Origin: Tabrizicola sp.
GTDB lineage: Bacteria > Pseudomonadota > Alphaproteobacteria > Rhodobacterales > Rhodobacteraceae
Assembly (NCBI RefSeq): GCF_030373185.1
Contig: NZ_JAUCZH010000001.1
Coordinates: forward strand, 806,001 to 870,000
Length of the DNA stretch: 64,000 nt
Direction of reading: 5' to 3'
In this document: positions 28,647 through 37,252 of the stretch, piece by piece
Position numbering within the stretch: position 1 is the first letter of the stretch
How the letters are laid out: each line of letters opens with the position of its first letter
Program-made: the position numbers and the translations under genes
The notes under the pieces: generated by a model
The model's input: only the letters and a program-made list of their open reading frames with translations
Databases searched by the model: none
What the model was told of the DNA's origin: nothing

Positions 28647-29849
28647 TCAGGCCGCGCGAAAGGCCAGAACCGCGTTCAGCCCGCCGAAGGCAAAAGCATT
28701 CGACAACACCACCTTCGGGCTGGCGACGCGCGCATCGTTCGCCACCACATCCAGCGCACAATCCGGATCCGCACCGAGATAGCCGATCGTCGGGGGCAGG
28801 ATCCCTTTGGTCAGTGCAAGGATGCAGGCAATGGCCTCCAACGCGCCGGTCGCCCCGATGGCATGGCCGTGCATGGATTTGGTCGCAGAAACAGGGGGCG
28901 GCGCCGCACCGAAAACCTCAAGGATTGCAAGGGTTTCCGACCGATCATTCACCAAGGTGCCGGTGCCGTGCGCGTTGATATGGCCAATGTCGTCGCGGTC
29001 CAGGCCGGCATCCTTGAGCGCGGCCAGCATGGCACGGACTGCACCGCCCGGATCGGGGGCCACGATGTCGCCAGCGTCAGCGTTCATGCCGAACCCGGCC
29101 ACCTCGGCCAGAATGCTCGCACCACGGGCGCGGGCGTGGTCTTCTGCCTCGAATACCAGCATCCCGGCCCCGTCGCCGATCACCATCCCCTTGCGACCAA
29201 GCGAGAATGGGCGGCATGCATCGGGGGCCAGCACGCGCAGTCCCTCCCATGCCTTGACCCCGCCAAAGCACAGCATCGCCTCGGCCCCGCCTGTCAGCAT
29301 CACGTCCGCCGCGCCAAGCCTGATCTGTTGCAGCGCAAGGCCCATCGCGTGATTGGCGCCGGCACAGGCCGATGACACCGACAGGACCGGCCCCTGAAGC
29401 CCATGCGCAATCGACAGGTGCGAGGCGGCGGCATTGTGCATCAAGCGCGGCACCACAAGGGGCGAGACGCGGGACTTCCCTTCGGCGAAGACCGCGCGGT
29501 AGCTGTCCTCCCATGTGCTGATCCCGCCAGCCGCCGTGCCAAGGATCACCCCACCCCGCGGCCCAAGGCCCGCAGAATGGTCCGATGGAAGGCCCGCCAT
29601 CGCCATCGCCTCGGCCCCCGCGACCAGCGCGTATTGGGTCACCCGGTCAAAAAGCGGCAGGCGCGCGGGGTCGAGATCGGGCGCCCAGTCACGAACCTCG
29701 GCACCGATGCGGATGGTCAGACGGTCTGCGTCACGGCAGGTCAGAGGGCCGATCCCCGGACGGCCTTCCGCGAGTGCGGCAAAGGTTCCCGGAACATCCT
29801 TGGCCAGCGCGTTCACGGTGCCGATGCCCGTTATGACGACCCGTCTCAT
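28647..29849 (-). CDS. Beta-ketoacyl-ACP synthase (KAS I/II, FabF-like) of an accessory acyl cassette
   Basis: The 400-residue condensing enzyme has a complete catalytic set: Cys162 in SVSSACAGANHAMG, His294 in INAHGTGT and His329 in KSMHGHAIGATG, with Lys324 and a C-terminal SNAFAFGGLNAVL. It is a FabF/NodE-type enzyme that elongates acyl-ACP. ATG 29849 overlaps the stop of the dedicated ACP gene by four bases, and an LpxD-type acyltransferase is next upstream. This context suggests a specialised acyl chain for lipid A or a related glycolipid, not bulk fatty acid synthesis; that is inference. Confidence 0.88.
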   Translation of the reverse strand: MRRVVITGIGTVNALAKDVPGTFAALAEGRPGIGPLTCRDADRLTIRIGAEVRDWAPDLDPARLPLFDRVTQYALVAGAEAMAMAGLPSDHSAGLGPRGGVILGTAAGGISTWEDSYRAVFAEGKSRVSPLVVPRLMHNAAASHLSIAHGLQGPVLSVSSACAGANHAMGLALQQIRLGAADVMLTGGAEAMLCFGGVKAWEGLRVLAPDACRPFSLGRKGMVIGDGAGMLVFEAEDHARARGASILAEVAGFGMNADAGDIVAPDPGGAVRAMLAALKDAGLDRDDIGHINAHGTGTLVNDRSETLAILEVFGAAPPPVSATKSMHGHAIGATGALEAIACILALTKGILPPTIGYLGADPDCALDVVANDARVASPKVVLSNAFAFGGLNAVLAFRAA

Positions 29850-30121
29850 GCCCGATCGGCAATAAGTTTCGCCACACCGTCAACGATATCCGGGACCGAG
29901 GCAAAGTCGAACTCTGGCAGGTCGGGTTCATTGGCGTTGAAAGGGATGGTGATCCCGAAGCGTTCTTCCAGCGCAAAGATCGCCTCGACCTTGCCCAGAC
30001 TGTCAAGGCCAAGGTCATCAACCCGCGCGTCTGGCGAAACCCCTGACGAGGGCAGCAGCAACTGAGCCGCCAGAATCTCGATCACCGCCGTTTCGATTTC
30101 TGCCCGCACTTCTGGCTGCAC
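29846..30121 (-). CDS. Acyl carrier protein, dedicated (AcpXL-like size)
   Basis: The 91-residue protein carries the phosphopantetheine attachment motif DLGLDSLGKVEAIFALEERFGITIP, with serine in DSLG. It is longer than housekeeping ACP (about 78 residues) and similar in length to AcpXL, the ACP for very-long-chain lipid A acyl groups in Rhizobiales; similarity beyond length and the EERFGITIP region is not established. No ATG is available. GTG 30121 has GAGG nine bases upstream; TTG 30136 is an alternative. It is coupled to the ketoacyl synthase by overlap. Confidence 0.85.
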   Translation of the reverse strand: MQPEVRAEIETAVIEILAAQLLLPSSGVSPDARVDDLGLDSLGKVEAIFALEERFGITIPFNANEPDLPEFDFASVPDIVDGVAKLIADRA

Positions 30122-30160
30122 CTTTGTCTGCCTCAATTCCCGGCTGCCCGTCAGGGTTTC

Positions 30161-31252
30161 CTACTCGGCTTCCGGGGCGAAGGGAACGCCCTTCTCCAGG
30201 GCGGCCACCCGGCTGGCAAGGCGCGGCAGGCGGCGCAGCGCCTTTTGCATTTCGACATGCGTCTCCATCTTGACCGCCGGGTATCCCAGAAGCACGCGCC
30301 CCGCCGGAGCGTTGGTGAATATCTTGGTGGCACCGCCCGCAATCACGTCATTGCCAACGAAGATGTTGTCATTGACGCCGCATTGCCCGCCAAGCACCAC
30401 CCGGTCCCCGATCCGGGCCGATCCGGCGATGCCAACCTGCCCGCAAAGCAGGCAGTCGCGCCCGATCTGGACGTTGTGGCCAATGTGGACAAGGTTATCA
30501 AGCTTGGTGCCGGACCCGACGGACGTGTCGCGGATCGTGCCACGATCGATACAGACGTTCGCGCCGATTTCCACGTCATCCCCAATGCTTACAGCCCCAA
30601 GCGAATGAATCCGCGTCCAGTTTTGTTCCTTGATGTCAGCGCGGCTGCCAAGGGTTTCGCGGATCTCTTCGACCCCGGACCTTTCGGGTGTCACAAAGGA
30701 AAACCCGTCCGCACCTATGACGGCACCGGGCTGGCAGATGAAGCGGTCACCGATGGTGACCCGCGCACCGATCCGCGCACCTTGCAGGATCAGGCAATCC
30801 GCGCCGACCCGCGCCCCCTCGGCGATGGAGGCATGGCTGACAATCCGCGCACTCGGCCCAAGAACCACACCCGCGCCGATGGTGACAAATGGGCCGATCG
30901 CAGCACCCGGGCCGATCTCGGCCGAGGGATGCACGATGGCCATCGGATGCACGCCGGGCGCCAGATCCGGGCCGGGGTCCATCAGCCGCGTCAGGCCCGC
31001 CATGGCCAGCCGCCCGCGCGGGGCAAAGATCACAGCCTTCAGGCCCATCGCCTGCCAGTCGGCACCCGGCCAGACCATTGCAGCCCGGGCCTGCCCCCTG
31101 ATGATCCCGTCGCCGTAGCGCGGGTCCATCGCAAGCGCCAGATCATCGGGGCCAGCCGCCTGCGGTTCGGCCGCGTAAGTAACCGTCAGGTCAAGATCGC
31201 CCGCCGCCTCGGCCCCAAGGGCCAGCGCGATATCACGGATGGTGTGCGGCAT
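30161..31252 (-). CDS. lpxD: UDP-3-O-acylglucosamine N-acyltransferase (LpxD)
   Basis: The 363-residue protein has an N-terminal LpxD uridine-binding domain and a long left-handed beta-helix of hexapeptide repeats (about 100-330; for example IGPGAAIGPFVTIGAG). The catalytic histidine region reads LDNLVHIGHNVQIG, and the C-terminal helix (EMQKALRRLPRLASRVAALEKG) is as in E. coli LpxD. LpxD adds the N-linked hydroxyacyl chain in lipid A synthesis. The gene is not beside fabZ-lpxA-lpxB here but with an ACP and a ketoacyl synthase, so it may be a second, specialised copy. CGGAG precedes ATG 31252. Confidence 0.92.
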   Translation of the reverse strand: MPHTIRDIALALGAEAAGDLDLTVTYAAEPQAAGPDDLALAMDPRYGDGIIRGQARAAMVWPGADWQAMGLKAVIFAPRGRLAMAGLTRLMDPGPDLAPGVHPMAIVHPSAEIGPGAAIGPFVTIGAGVVLGPSARIVSHASIAEGARVGADCLILQGARIGARVTIGDRFICQPGAVIGADGFSFVTPERSGVEEIRETLGSRADIKEQNWTRIHSLGAVSIGDDVEIGANVCIDRGTIRDTSVGSGTKLDNLVHIGHNVQIGRDCLLCGQVGIAGSARIGDRVVLGGQCGVNDNIFVGNDVIAGGATKIFTNAPAGRVLLGYPAVKMETHVEMQKALRRLPRLASRVAALEKGVPFAPEAE

Positions 31253-31285
31253 GGCAAAGCTCCGGCTGCGTCCCTGGCGGCAGGA

Positions 31286-32893
31286 TTACCCCTGAACCCC
31301 GGCCAAGGCCACCCCGGCTTCGGCCAGCGCGTTGAACAGCGCCGCATCCCGGCCATAGACATCACGGCGATACCCGATCCGGCCCTTGGCGTCCGGGTAG
31401 GCCGTGAAATAGACCAGATGCACCGGCACGGACTTTTGCAGCTTTACCGTGGTTTCCTTGCCAGACTTCAGGTGGACCTGAAATTCATCTTCCGGGGCAT
31501 CGGATTGAAGCGCAAGCAGCGCATAGGCCAGATCGAAGGGATCGGCCACCCGGATGCAGCCATGACTGTAGGCGCGCACGTCATGGCCAAACAGGGATTT
31601 GGACGGAGTATCATGCAGATAGATGTTATGGACATTGGGGAACATGAACTTCACCTTCCCCAGCGCATTGCCATCCGATGGCGGCTGGCGCAGGCCGAAG
31701 GGAAAGCTGCGCGCCGAATAGGCGGCGAAGTTGACCGCCCCGCGCGGCACCACCCTGCCCCGCCCGTCGATGACCTGAAGGTGGCCGACCGCATTGGGGT
31801 TCTGTTGCAGCAGGGGCAGATATTCCTTGACGATGATCGAGCGTGGCACCCCCCATGACGGGTTTATGACCATATGTTCCATCTGGTCGGAAAATTCCGG
31901 GCTGCGCTGGTCAGGGACGTTCTTGCCGATCACCACGCGGGTATCAAAGACCGTGCGGCCGCCGTCGATGATCTTGGCGCGGAAGTCGGGCAGATTGACC
32001 CAGATGTGGCGGGTGCTGCGGTCGATATCCATCCAGCGTTCGCGTTCAAGGGCGACGATCACGGATTTCAGACGCCCCTCTGCCGGGATGTTCAGTTCAA
32101 GGATGGTGCCTTCCCCGGCGCGACCATCGGCGACAAGCCCATGACTGATCTGGAAATTCTGCACCGCCGTCTGCAAGGTGCGATCGTAGCTGGCGGTTGC
32201 GGTCGGGGCCAGATAGCCCATCTTGATCAACCGGTCGCGCAGCGCCACGACGGCCGGTCCGGTCATGCCCTGCTCCAGCGGGCTGACCGCGAGCGGCGCG
32301 CCCCAGCCACCGGCGGCAATTTCCGCCTCAAGCCGGATTTTCGCCTTCATCAGATGCAGATAGGCGGGCGAGTGGGGCAGAAGCCGGGCCAGCACCGTCT
32401 CGGCCTTGCCATTGGCAAGGCGTGACAACAGGGTCCGCGGGTCGATCCGGTCGATCTCTCTGACAATGCCGGCATCAACCCTGGCGGGGTCGATCGCGCC
32501 CGAGGTCAGGTCGCGCGCCCATGCCAGATAGGCGCGAGTCATCGCAACTTCGAGCCGCCCCCGGTCACCTTCGGTCGTCGCCGCGCGCAGGGCGCCGGCA
32601 AGGGCCGCAGCGTCATAGCGCTGCACCGGAAGCCCGTGATCCGCAGCAGTGGCGATGGCGGTCAGAAAGGCCTGACGGCGTTCTGCATCATCGGCACCGG
32701 TCCAGAGCGGTTCATAGCCGGTCTTGCGATACCATTCGGCGATGACCTCATTGTCAGACGCGGCGGCGGCAAGGGATTGTGAAAAGGCTGAAGCCTGCGC
32801 CAGCACAGGTGTGGCATCAAGCGGAGCCATCACAAGGGCCAACGACAGGACAAGCGCACGCCGGGGCAGAGCTTGCAGCAGGAAAAGGTTCAT
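31286..32893 (-). CDS. L,D-transpeptidase of the YcbB/LdtD type
   Basis: The 535-residue exported protein has a signal peptide (ending PVLAQ) and an LdtD scaffold domain. A peptidoglycan-binding motif follows (LEQGMTGPAVVALRDRLIKMGYL ... AVQNFQISHGLVADGRAGEGT). The YkuD catalytic domain shows INPSWGVPRSIIVKEYLP and SHGCIRVADPFDLA, containing the catalytic His and Cys. Length agrees with E. coli YcbB (615 residues, somewhat longer). ATG 32893 with GAGGG upstream is preferred to GTG 32914. It is divergent from a DUF882 peptidase, mirroring the ycbB-ycbK neighbourhood of E. coli. Confidence 0.92.
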   Translation of the reverse strand: MNLFLLQALPRRALVLSLALVMAPLDATPVLAQASAFSQSLAAAASDNEVIAEWYRKTGYEPLWTGADDAERRQAFLTAIATAADHGLPVQRYDAAALAGALRAATTEGDRGRLEVAMTRAYLAWARDLTSGAIDPARVDAGIVREIDRIDPRTLLSRLANGKAETVLARLLPHSPAYLHLMKAKIRLEAEIAAGGWGAPLAVSPLEQGMTGPAVVALRDRLIKMGYLAPTATASYDRTLQTAVQNFQISHGLVADGRAGEGTILELNIPAEGRLKSVIVALERERWMDIDRSTRHIWVNLPDFRAKIIDGGRTVFDTRVVIGKNVPDQRSPEFSDQMEHMVINPSWGVPRSIIVKEYLPLLQQNPNAVGHLQVIDGRGRVVPRGAVNFAAYSARSFPFGLRQPPSDGNALGKVKFMFPNVHNIYLHDTPSKSLFGHDVRAYSHGCIRVADPFDLAYALLALQSDAPEDEFQVHLKSGKETTVKLQKSVPVHLVYFTAYPDAKGRIGYRRDVYGRDAALFNALAEAGVALAGVQG

Positions 32894-33250
32894 TCGGCCC
32901 TCATTCTCAATCACTTGGCCAACGAATTGGCGTATGGCTCATGTTTTCGTGAAAATGGGACGACTGTCCATTCACAAACCTGTCTATCTGCGAAGTTGCG
33001 GTTGGATTGTTTCCACCCCATGGACAGTCTGAGGGCAACCGATGCAAACCGACAACAGCCGCCGAGTTTTCGTGCCATTTGTCCGGCGTTCAGCGAAAAT
33101 TTGCCGATTAAGGTTGTGCTGGGGAACCGGCGGGCAATCTGCGCTTGGGCTTCGATTCGTCTTGTGCAATAACACCGTTGCACTTGGGGAAGAAGTTGCA
33201 CGAAAGCTGCGCTAAGGCAGTCAAAGACAGCTACGGGGACAGGCGTTAGA
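32894..33250. other. 357-bp divergent intergenic region between cell-wall genes
   Basis: The region carries the promoters of the LdtD-like gene (minus) and the DUF882 peptidase gene (plus). A small palindrome TTTTCGTGAAAA lies near 32944-32955, and two direct GTTGCAC copies lie about 20 bp apart near 33177-33212, just upstream of the DUF882 gene. No small gene or terminator is supported. Operator function of either element is unproven. Confidence 0.45.
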
Positions 33251-33820
33251 ATGACGGATCAACGGACTTACGGTGTCACGCGGCGTGGCCTTCTTGGCGT
33301 GTTCGCGGCAACCGCAGTGATGGCAGCACCGACCTATTCAAATGCTTTCGGGCTGTTGAAAGGGTCAGGCGATATTCGCCGTATCCGGATGTATTCGGGC
33401 CGCACGGGTGAAAGCCTTGACACGATCTACTGGATCGATGGCGAATACGTTCCGGAAGTCCTGAAGGAAATCAACTACTTCATGCGTGATTGGCGTTCCG
33501 ACGATACCACCCGGATCGACATGCGGACCATCGACATCATGGCCGCGTCGCACCGGCTGATGGATGTCTCTGAACCCTACATGCTCTTGTCGGGCTACCG
33601 GTCGGCCAAGACCAATGCGATGCTGCGCTCAAAGTCGCGCGGGGTGGCGAAGAACTCGCTGCACATGGTTGGTCAGGCGGCTGACCTGCGGCTGAAGTCG
33701 CGGTCGGTTGGCCAGATGGCCAAGGCGGCAGTGGCTTGTGCTTCCGGTGGCGTTGGAAAATACTCGCGGTCGAACTTCGTGCATATGGATTGCGGTCCGG
33801 TTCGCAGCTGGGGCGGCTGA
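33251..33820 (+). CDS. DUF882 / M15-type murein endopeptidase (YcbK/MepK-like), Tat-exported
   Basis: The 189-residue protein has a twin-arginine signal (TRRGLLGVFAATAVMAAPTYSNA) and a DUF882 (peptidase M15) domain. Zinc-site motifs are LLSGYRSAKTNAMLRSKSRGVAKNSLHMVGQAADLRL (His and Asp) and NFVHMDCGPVRSW (final His). E. coli YcbK (MepK) cleaves 3-3 crosslinks made by L,D-transpeptidases. The divergent LdtD-like gene encodes the enzyme that would make such links, a coherent pair. GGGGACAGG precedes ATG 33251, and a strong terminator follows. Confidence 0.92.
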   Translation: MTDQRTYGVTRRGLLGVFAATAVMAAPTYSNAFGLLKGSGDIRRIRMYSGRTGESLDTIYWIDGEYVPEVLKEINYFMRDWRSDDTTRIDMRTIDIMAASHRLMDVSEPYMLLSGYRSAKTNAMLRSKSRGVAKNSLHMVGQAADLRLKSRSVGQMAKAAVACASGGVGKYSRSNFVHMDCGPVRSWGG

Positions 33821-33843
33821 AACAGCCGTTACTGTGGAAAAAC

Positions 33844-33864
33844 GGCGCCCTCGGGCGCCTTTTT
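33844..33864 (+). terminator. Intrinsic terminator after the DUF882 gene
   Basis: GGCGCC/GGCGCC stem closed by a CTCG tetraloop (33844-33859) followed by five T (33860-33864), 24 bp after the stop codon. Confidence 0.9.
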
Positions 33865-33886
33865 CATTTGAATTTTAGGGATCGGA

Positions 33887-34633
33887 TCAGTCTTCAGGAT
33901 CATCCTGCCCTGGCCGGTCCGCCAGCTCGCGCCCGCGAAACCCCATGGCCACCACAAATTTCTCCGAACTGTCGGCTCGGCTGGCAGGGGGTTTGACGTT
34001 CGCCACCTTGCGGAAGTTCTTCTTCAGCAGGGTCTGCATCTGGTTTTCCGCGCCCCCGGCAAGAACCTTGGCAACAAAGGTGCCGTCGTCTTCCAGCACG
34101 TCAAAGGCAAAGGCCAGCGCCGCTTCGACCAGTGCCACGATCCGGAGGTGATCGGTCGCCTTGTGGCCACTGGCCGAGGCAGCCATGTCCGACATCACCA
34201 CATCGGCACGGCCCCCAAGCCAGCCCTTGACCTTGTCATCGGCATCATCGGCCAGAAAATCCAGCTGATGGATCTCGGCGCCGGAAATCGGTTCCACCTC
34301 TTGCAGGTCGATCCCCAGAACGGTGCCGATGGGTTTTTTCGGGTTCTGCCCCAAGGCGTTCACCCGTTCGACCGCGATCTGGCACCAGCCCCCCGGCGCG
34401 CAGCCAAGGTCCACCACCCGCGCTCCGGGCTTCAGGAATCCGTAGCGGTCATCCAGTTCAAGGATCTTGTAGGCCGCGCGGCCGCGATAGCCCTCTTTCT
34501 TGGCGCGGATGACATAGGGGTCATTCAACTGGCGTTCGAGCCAGAGCGTTGACGACAGTTTCCTGCCCTTGGCGGTCTTGACCCGCACCCGAAGTTCCCG
34601 CTGGCCGCGGCCCGAGGTCGGTTTTTCCGTCAT
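33887..34633 (-). CDS. rlmE: 23S rRNA (uridine-2'-O-)methyltransferase RlmE (FtsJ/RrmJ)
   Basis: The 248-residue enzyme 2'-O-methylates a uridine in the ribosomal A-loop (U2552 in E. coli numbering). It has the SAM-binding motif [15 protein letters not shown] and the K-D-K-E tetrad in [38 protein letters not shown] and [13 protein letters not shown]. Basic N-terminal and acidic C-terminal tails flank the domain. ATG 34633 overlaps the Ppx/GppA stop by ATGA, a pairing common in Alphaproteobacteria. Confidence 0.95.
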   Translation of the reverse strand: MTEKPTSGRGQRELRVRVKTAKGRKLSSTLWLERQLNDPYVIRAKKEGYRGRAAYKILELDDRYGFLKPGARVVDLGCAPGGWCQIAVERVNALGQNPKKPIGTVLGIDLQEVEPISGAEIHQLDFLADDADDKVKGWLGGRADVVMSDMAASASGHKATDHLRIVALVEAALAFAFDVLEDDGTFVAKVLAGGAENQMQTLLKKNFRKVANVKPPASRADSSEKFVVAMGFRGRELADRPGQDDPED

Positions 34634-35772
34634 GTGTAAGGCCCGTCCCCAAGAATGCCGTCGCTGCTCATCTGCGCATAAAGAAGCCCCTCCCTAAGCC
34701 CCCGGTCGGCCACCGACAAGCGGTCCGTCGGCCATATCCGCATAAGCGCCTGCAAGATCGCCGCCCCCGACATGATCAACGCATGCCGGTCACGGCCGAT
34801 CCGAGGGTCATTGCGGCGGCCCTCGGGGCCAAGCGACAGGTAATCGCGGATCACGATGTCGATCTGGTCCGAGGTCATCTGCAACCCGTCCACCTTGGCC
34901 CGGTCATAGCGCTTGAGGTTCAGGAAACTGGCCGCAACCGTGGTGACCGTGCCAGAGGTGCCGACGATCTGGAACCCTTCGCGGGGGTTTTCGGCATTGT
35001 AGGGGCTGAAGCTGGCAAGGTTCTCTTCGAAAAACCAGCTCATCAGCGCAAAGCGGGCGGCGTCGTCATCCACGTCGATGAACTGGTCTTTCAGCGTCGC
35101 CACCCCAAGTGGCACCGAAATCCAGTCCACCACCCGCGCCACGGCCCCTTCGCCCTGGGCATCAAAGCCCATGTGCAGACGCATGATCGCCTTTGGCCGG
35201 TCATGCGGCGCAACGGCCGACAGGTCGATCCACACCAGTTCTGTAGACCCGCCGCCGATATCCACGACAAGAAGCTGCTCGGTCGTGGGGCTGACGAGGG
35301 GCGCGCAGGAAATGACGGCAAGCCGCGCCTCTTCCTCGGGGGCGATGATCTCCAGCGAGAGGCCGGTTTCGCGGCGCACCTGGCGGATGAAATCACGGGC
35401 ATTGCGCGCGCGGCGGCAGGCTTCGGTCGCAACCAGACGCATGCGACGGACAGAGTGCTTTTCCAGCTTCTTTTCGCAGATCCGAAGCGCCTGTATCGTG
35501 CGCAGCATCGAAGACCGGCTCAGCCGGCCCGAAGCTTCAAGCCCAACGCCAAGCTGGACCGACTTAGAAAAGCTGTCCAAGATGACGAACTGACTGCCCT
35601 GAGGTTGGGCAATCAGCATCCGGCAAGAGTTCGTACCAAGATCAAGCGCCGCGTAAAGCGGGGCTGACCCTGGGTCAGTCAGGGCAGACGGAGCATCGGC
35701 GCGGGAAACATCCTCGGGCGTCTCGACCTGCGCGTCAGTTGCGTCCGCCCTATGGGGACGCTCGGGCGTCAT
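34630..35772 (-). CDS. Ppx/GppA phosphatase family protein (exopolyphosphatase/pppGpp phosphohydrolase-like)
   Basis: The 380-residue protein belongs to the sugar kinase/Hsp70 ATPase superfamily. It shows [18 protein letters not shown] (phosphate 1), [25 protein letters not shown] (phosphate 2) and [13 protein letters not shown] (adenosine-type). The family degrades polyphosphate or pppGpp; which one is not decidable here. The N-terminal 40 residues are low-complexity. ATG 35772 has GGAGGG five bases upstream; an ATG four codons earlier has no ribosome-binding site. It is cotranscribed with rlmE. Confidence 0.92.
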   Translation of the reverse strand: MTPERPHRADATDAQVETPEDVSRADAPSALTDPGSAPLYAALDLGTNSCRMLIAQPQGSQFVILDSFSKSVQLGVGLEASGRLSRSSMLRTIQALRICEKKLEKHSVRRMRLVATEACRRARNARDFIRQVRRETGLSLEIIAPEEEARLAVISCAPLVSPTTEQLLVVDIGGGSTELVWIDLSAVAPHDRPKAIMRLHMGFDAQGEGAVARVVDWISVPLGVATLKDQFIDVDDDAARFALMSWFFEENLASFSPYNAENPREGFQIVGTSGTVTTVAASFLNLKRYDRAKVDGLQMTSDQIDIVIRDYLSLGPEGRRNDPRIGRDRHALIMSGAAILQALMRIWPTDRLSVADRGLREGLLYAQMSSDGILGDGPYT

Positions 35773-35968
35773 GCCGCCCTCCATATTTGGTTAAAGTGGA
35801 AGGTAGTTGTCTTTTGCCTTCATGACAAGCATCACCGTCCGGGCTGGCCAAGCAGAAAGTCGTATTTCTATATGCCTGCCGTCACCACATCGGCAGCGGG
35901 CCAGGGCCGCACTATGCGCAGCGTCCAAGACTCTCTATGATATCAGAATTTAGTGCATGGAGATCATG

Positions 35969-36661
35969 ATGACATCCCAAACCAGACTACTGGGCGCTGC
36001 CCTTCTTTTCGCTCTGGCTTCCCTGCCCGTATCTGCCGGCGGACCAGTGACGCCGGTTGAAGAACCGATGATCGCGCCGATTGCGGATGTGCAAGACTGG
36101 CAAGGCCTGCATTTCGGCATCGCGGCCTCACGTCCGAATGGTGACAACTTCTTTGCCGAGCGTGGTGAAAGCGCCGCATCTAACCCGGACGATTTTTCAG
36201 GCACCTTTCCCACCGTTTCTGCGGGCTACGACTGGCAGCGCGGCAATCTGGTCTACGGCGTGGCGCTCGCGATTTCTTCCGGGGAGATCACTGCCAACCC
36301 GACAACGAGCGTCAACTTCTTCTGACCCGGTTGCGAAACCAGCGTGGAAAAACTTGCTACCCTGCGCGGTCGCCTTGGGTGGGCCTTGGGCAAGACGCTG
36401 ATCTTTGGCAGCGCTGGTGCTACGCGCGCCGATGCCATGGGGACTGCCAATGACGGCACCAGTGTCTTGGGCGAGGACAGCCTCTCGGGCTGGACCGCAG
36501 GAATTGGCGTGGAACATTTCGTCACCCGGAAAATCACAGTCTCGGCCGAATACCTGCACACGGACCTTGGGCGGCTGGAACTGCCGACGGTATGTGTTGC
36601 CCAATGTTACACGGATGTAAGCTTTGGCCGACTGCAACTGGGCCTGAACTACCGCTTCTGA
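35969..36661 (+). pseudogene. Outer-membrane beta-barrel protein gene interrupted by in-frame TGA
   Basis: A signal peptide (TSQTRLLGAALLFALASLPVSA) and the first part of a small barrel protein are read to a TGA at 36323-36325. The same frame continues after it for 112 codons to a proper barrel end: ATLRGRLGWALGKTLIFGSAGAT, AGIGVEHFVTRKITVSAEYLHTDLG and a terminal FGRLQLGLNYRF, with the usual C-terminal phenylalanine. The TGA sits in FF-stop-PGCET; one substitution to TGC or TGT would give Cys-Pro-Gly-Cys, and another Cys pair (CVAQC) lies in a later loop. Nonsense mutation or sequencing error is most likely. The start is ATG 35969 (GGAG upstream), with ATG 35957 and 35966 as alternatives. 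Confidence 0.75.
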
Positions 36662-36683
36662 TACCGGCATTCTGCGACACTTG

Positions 36684-36711
36684 AACCGGCCCCCGTGATT
36701 GGGGGCCGGTT
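36684..36711 (+). terminator. Intrinsic terminator after the interrupted barrel gene
   Basis: AACCGGCCCCC (36684-36694) and GGGGGCCGGTT (36701-36711) form a perfect 11-bp stem with a GTGATT loop, followed by a T-rich stretch. Its preservation suggests the barrel gene was, or still is, expressed. Confidence 0.8.
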
Positions 36712-36726
36712 CTGTTTCTGACCGAG

Positions 36727-36821
36727 CTTCATTTCCTTTATGAAGATTTCTCAGATCCCGCATGCTGGCGTCCGGCCATGCGGTTGGTTAACCTCGCCGC
36801 ATGCGACCGGCGGGGTCGCAT
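36727..36821 (+). promoter_or_regulatory. Hairpin-rich leader upstream of one-carbon cassette
   Basis: Three successive stem-loops are visible: CTTCAT/ATGAAG (36727-36745), GCATGCTGG/CCGG-C-CATGC (36760-36781) and ATGCGACC/GGTCGCAT (36801-36821). Between the last two is the palindrome GGTTAACC. They lie 90-185 bp upstream of the first gene start at 36912 and after the terminator at 36684-36711. I could not match this to a SAM, SAH or cobalamin riboswitch consensus by eye. The arrangement could be a 5' UTR regulator or unrelated repeats. Confidence 0.35.
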
Positions 36822-36911
36822 CCATCATACGCCATGTCGAAAACCGACACCGGCTGTCGTGGATCGGCGACTATCAGTAGCAGCAGGCAAGCCAAGGGGA
36901 ATCACCGGATC

Positions 36912-37214
36912 ATGGCCGAAGTCACCATCGTCTACTGGCGCGACATCCCGGCTCAGGTCATCGTCGGCAAGGGCCGGCGCGGATCGAAGATCCAGCTTTC
37001 CGAGCGTTTCGAACAAGCCATCGACCGCTGCGCCATGAAGGTCGGTGCGCGCGATACCGACAGCTATCTTGCCGAATGGCGCAAGGCGGTGGTCGGTGAG
37101 ATCGAGGGTGATCCCGACCAGATCGTCGCCACCGAAGCCGCGCGTCTGGAAGCCGAGTTTGACACCGCGCGCCTGAAATTGCTGATCGAATCGGATGGCT
37201 GGGCCAAGGCCTGA
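36912..37214 (+). CDS. Virulence-factor domain (PF13769-like) small protein
   Basis: The 100-residue cytosolic protein reads VTIVYWRDIPAQVIVGKGRRGSKIQLSERFEQAIDRCAMK near its N-terminus and is helical and acidic afterwards. This matches the conserved domain named virulence factor, which in Rhodobacterales is found next to folate one-carbon genes; the name reflects an old annotation, not known virulence. AAGGGGA lies upstream of ATG 36912. It is 38 bp before the methylenetetrahydrofolate reductase-like gene and probably leads that operon. Function unknown. Confidence 0.75.
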   Translation: MAEVTIVYWRDIPAQVIVGKGRRGSKIQLSERFEQAIDRCAMKVGARDTDSYLAEWRKAVVGEIEGDPDQIVATEAARLEAEFDTARLKLLIESDGWAKA

Positions 37215-37252
37215 GCCGCATGTCCCTGCCCCCGACCCTCAAGGAGACCGTG

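Noticed and set aside
30245-31858. A 537-codon open frame opposite lpxD and the L,D-transpeptidase gene
   Set aside because: It spans two real genes and their spacer on the other strand, with no recognisable domain.
36323-36361. Selenocysteine decoding of TGA 36323
   Set aside because: The UxxC spacing is suggestive, but the downstream RNA shows only a 4-bp GGTT/AACC stem, not a bacterial SECIS, and a surface barrel loop is an implausible selenoprotein site.
36344-36661. The 3' half of the barrel gene as an independent gene
   Set aside because: It is in the same frame as the 5' half, has no signal peptide or ribosome-binding site, and supplies only the C-terminal barrel strands.
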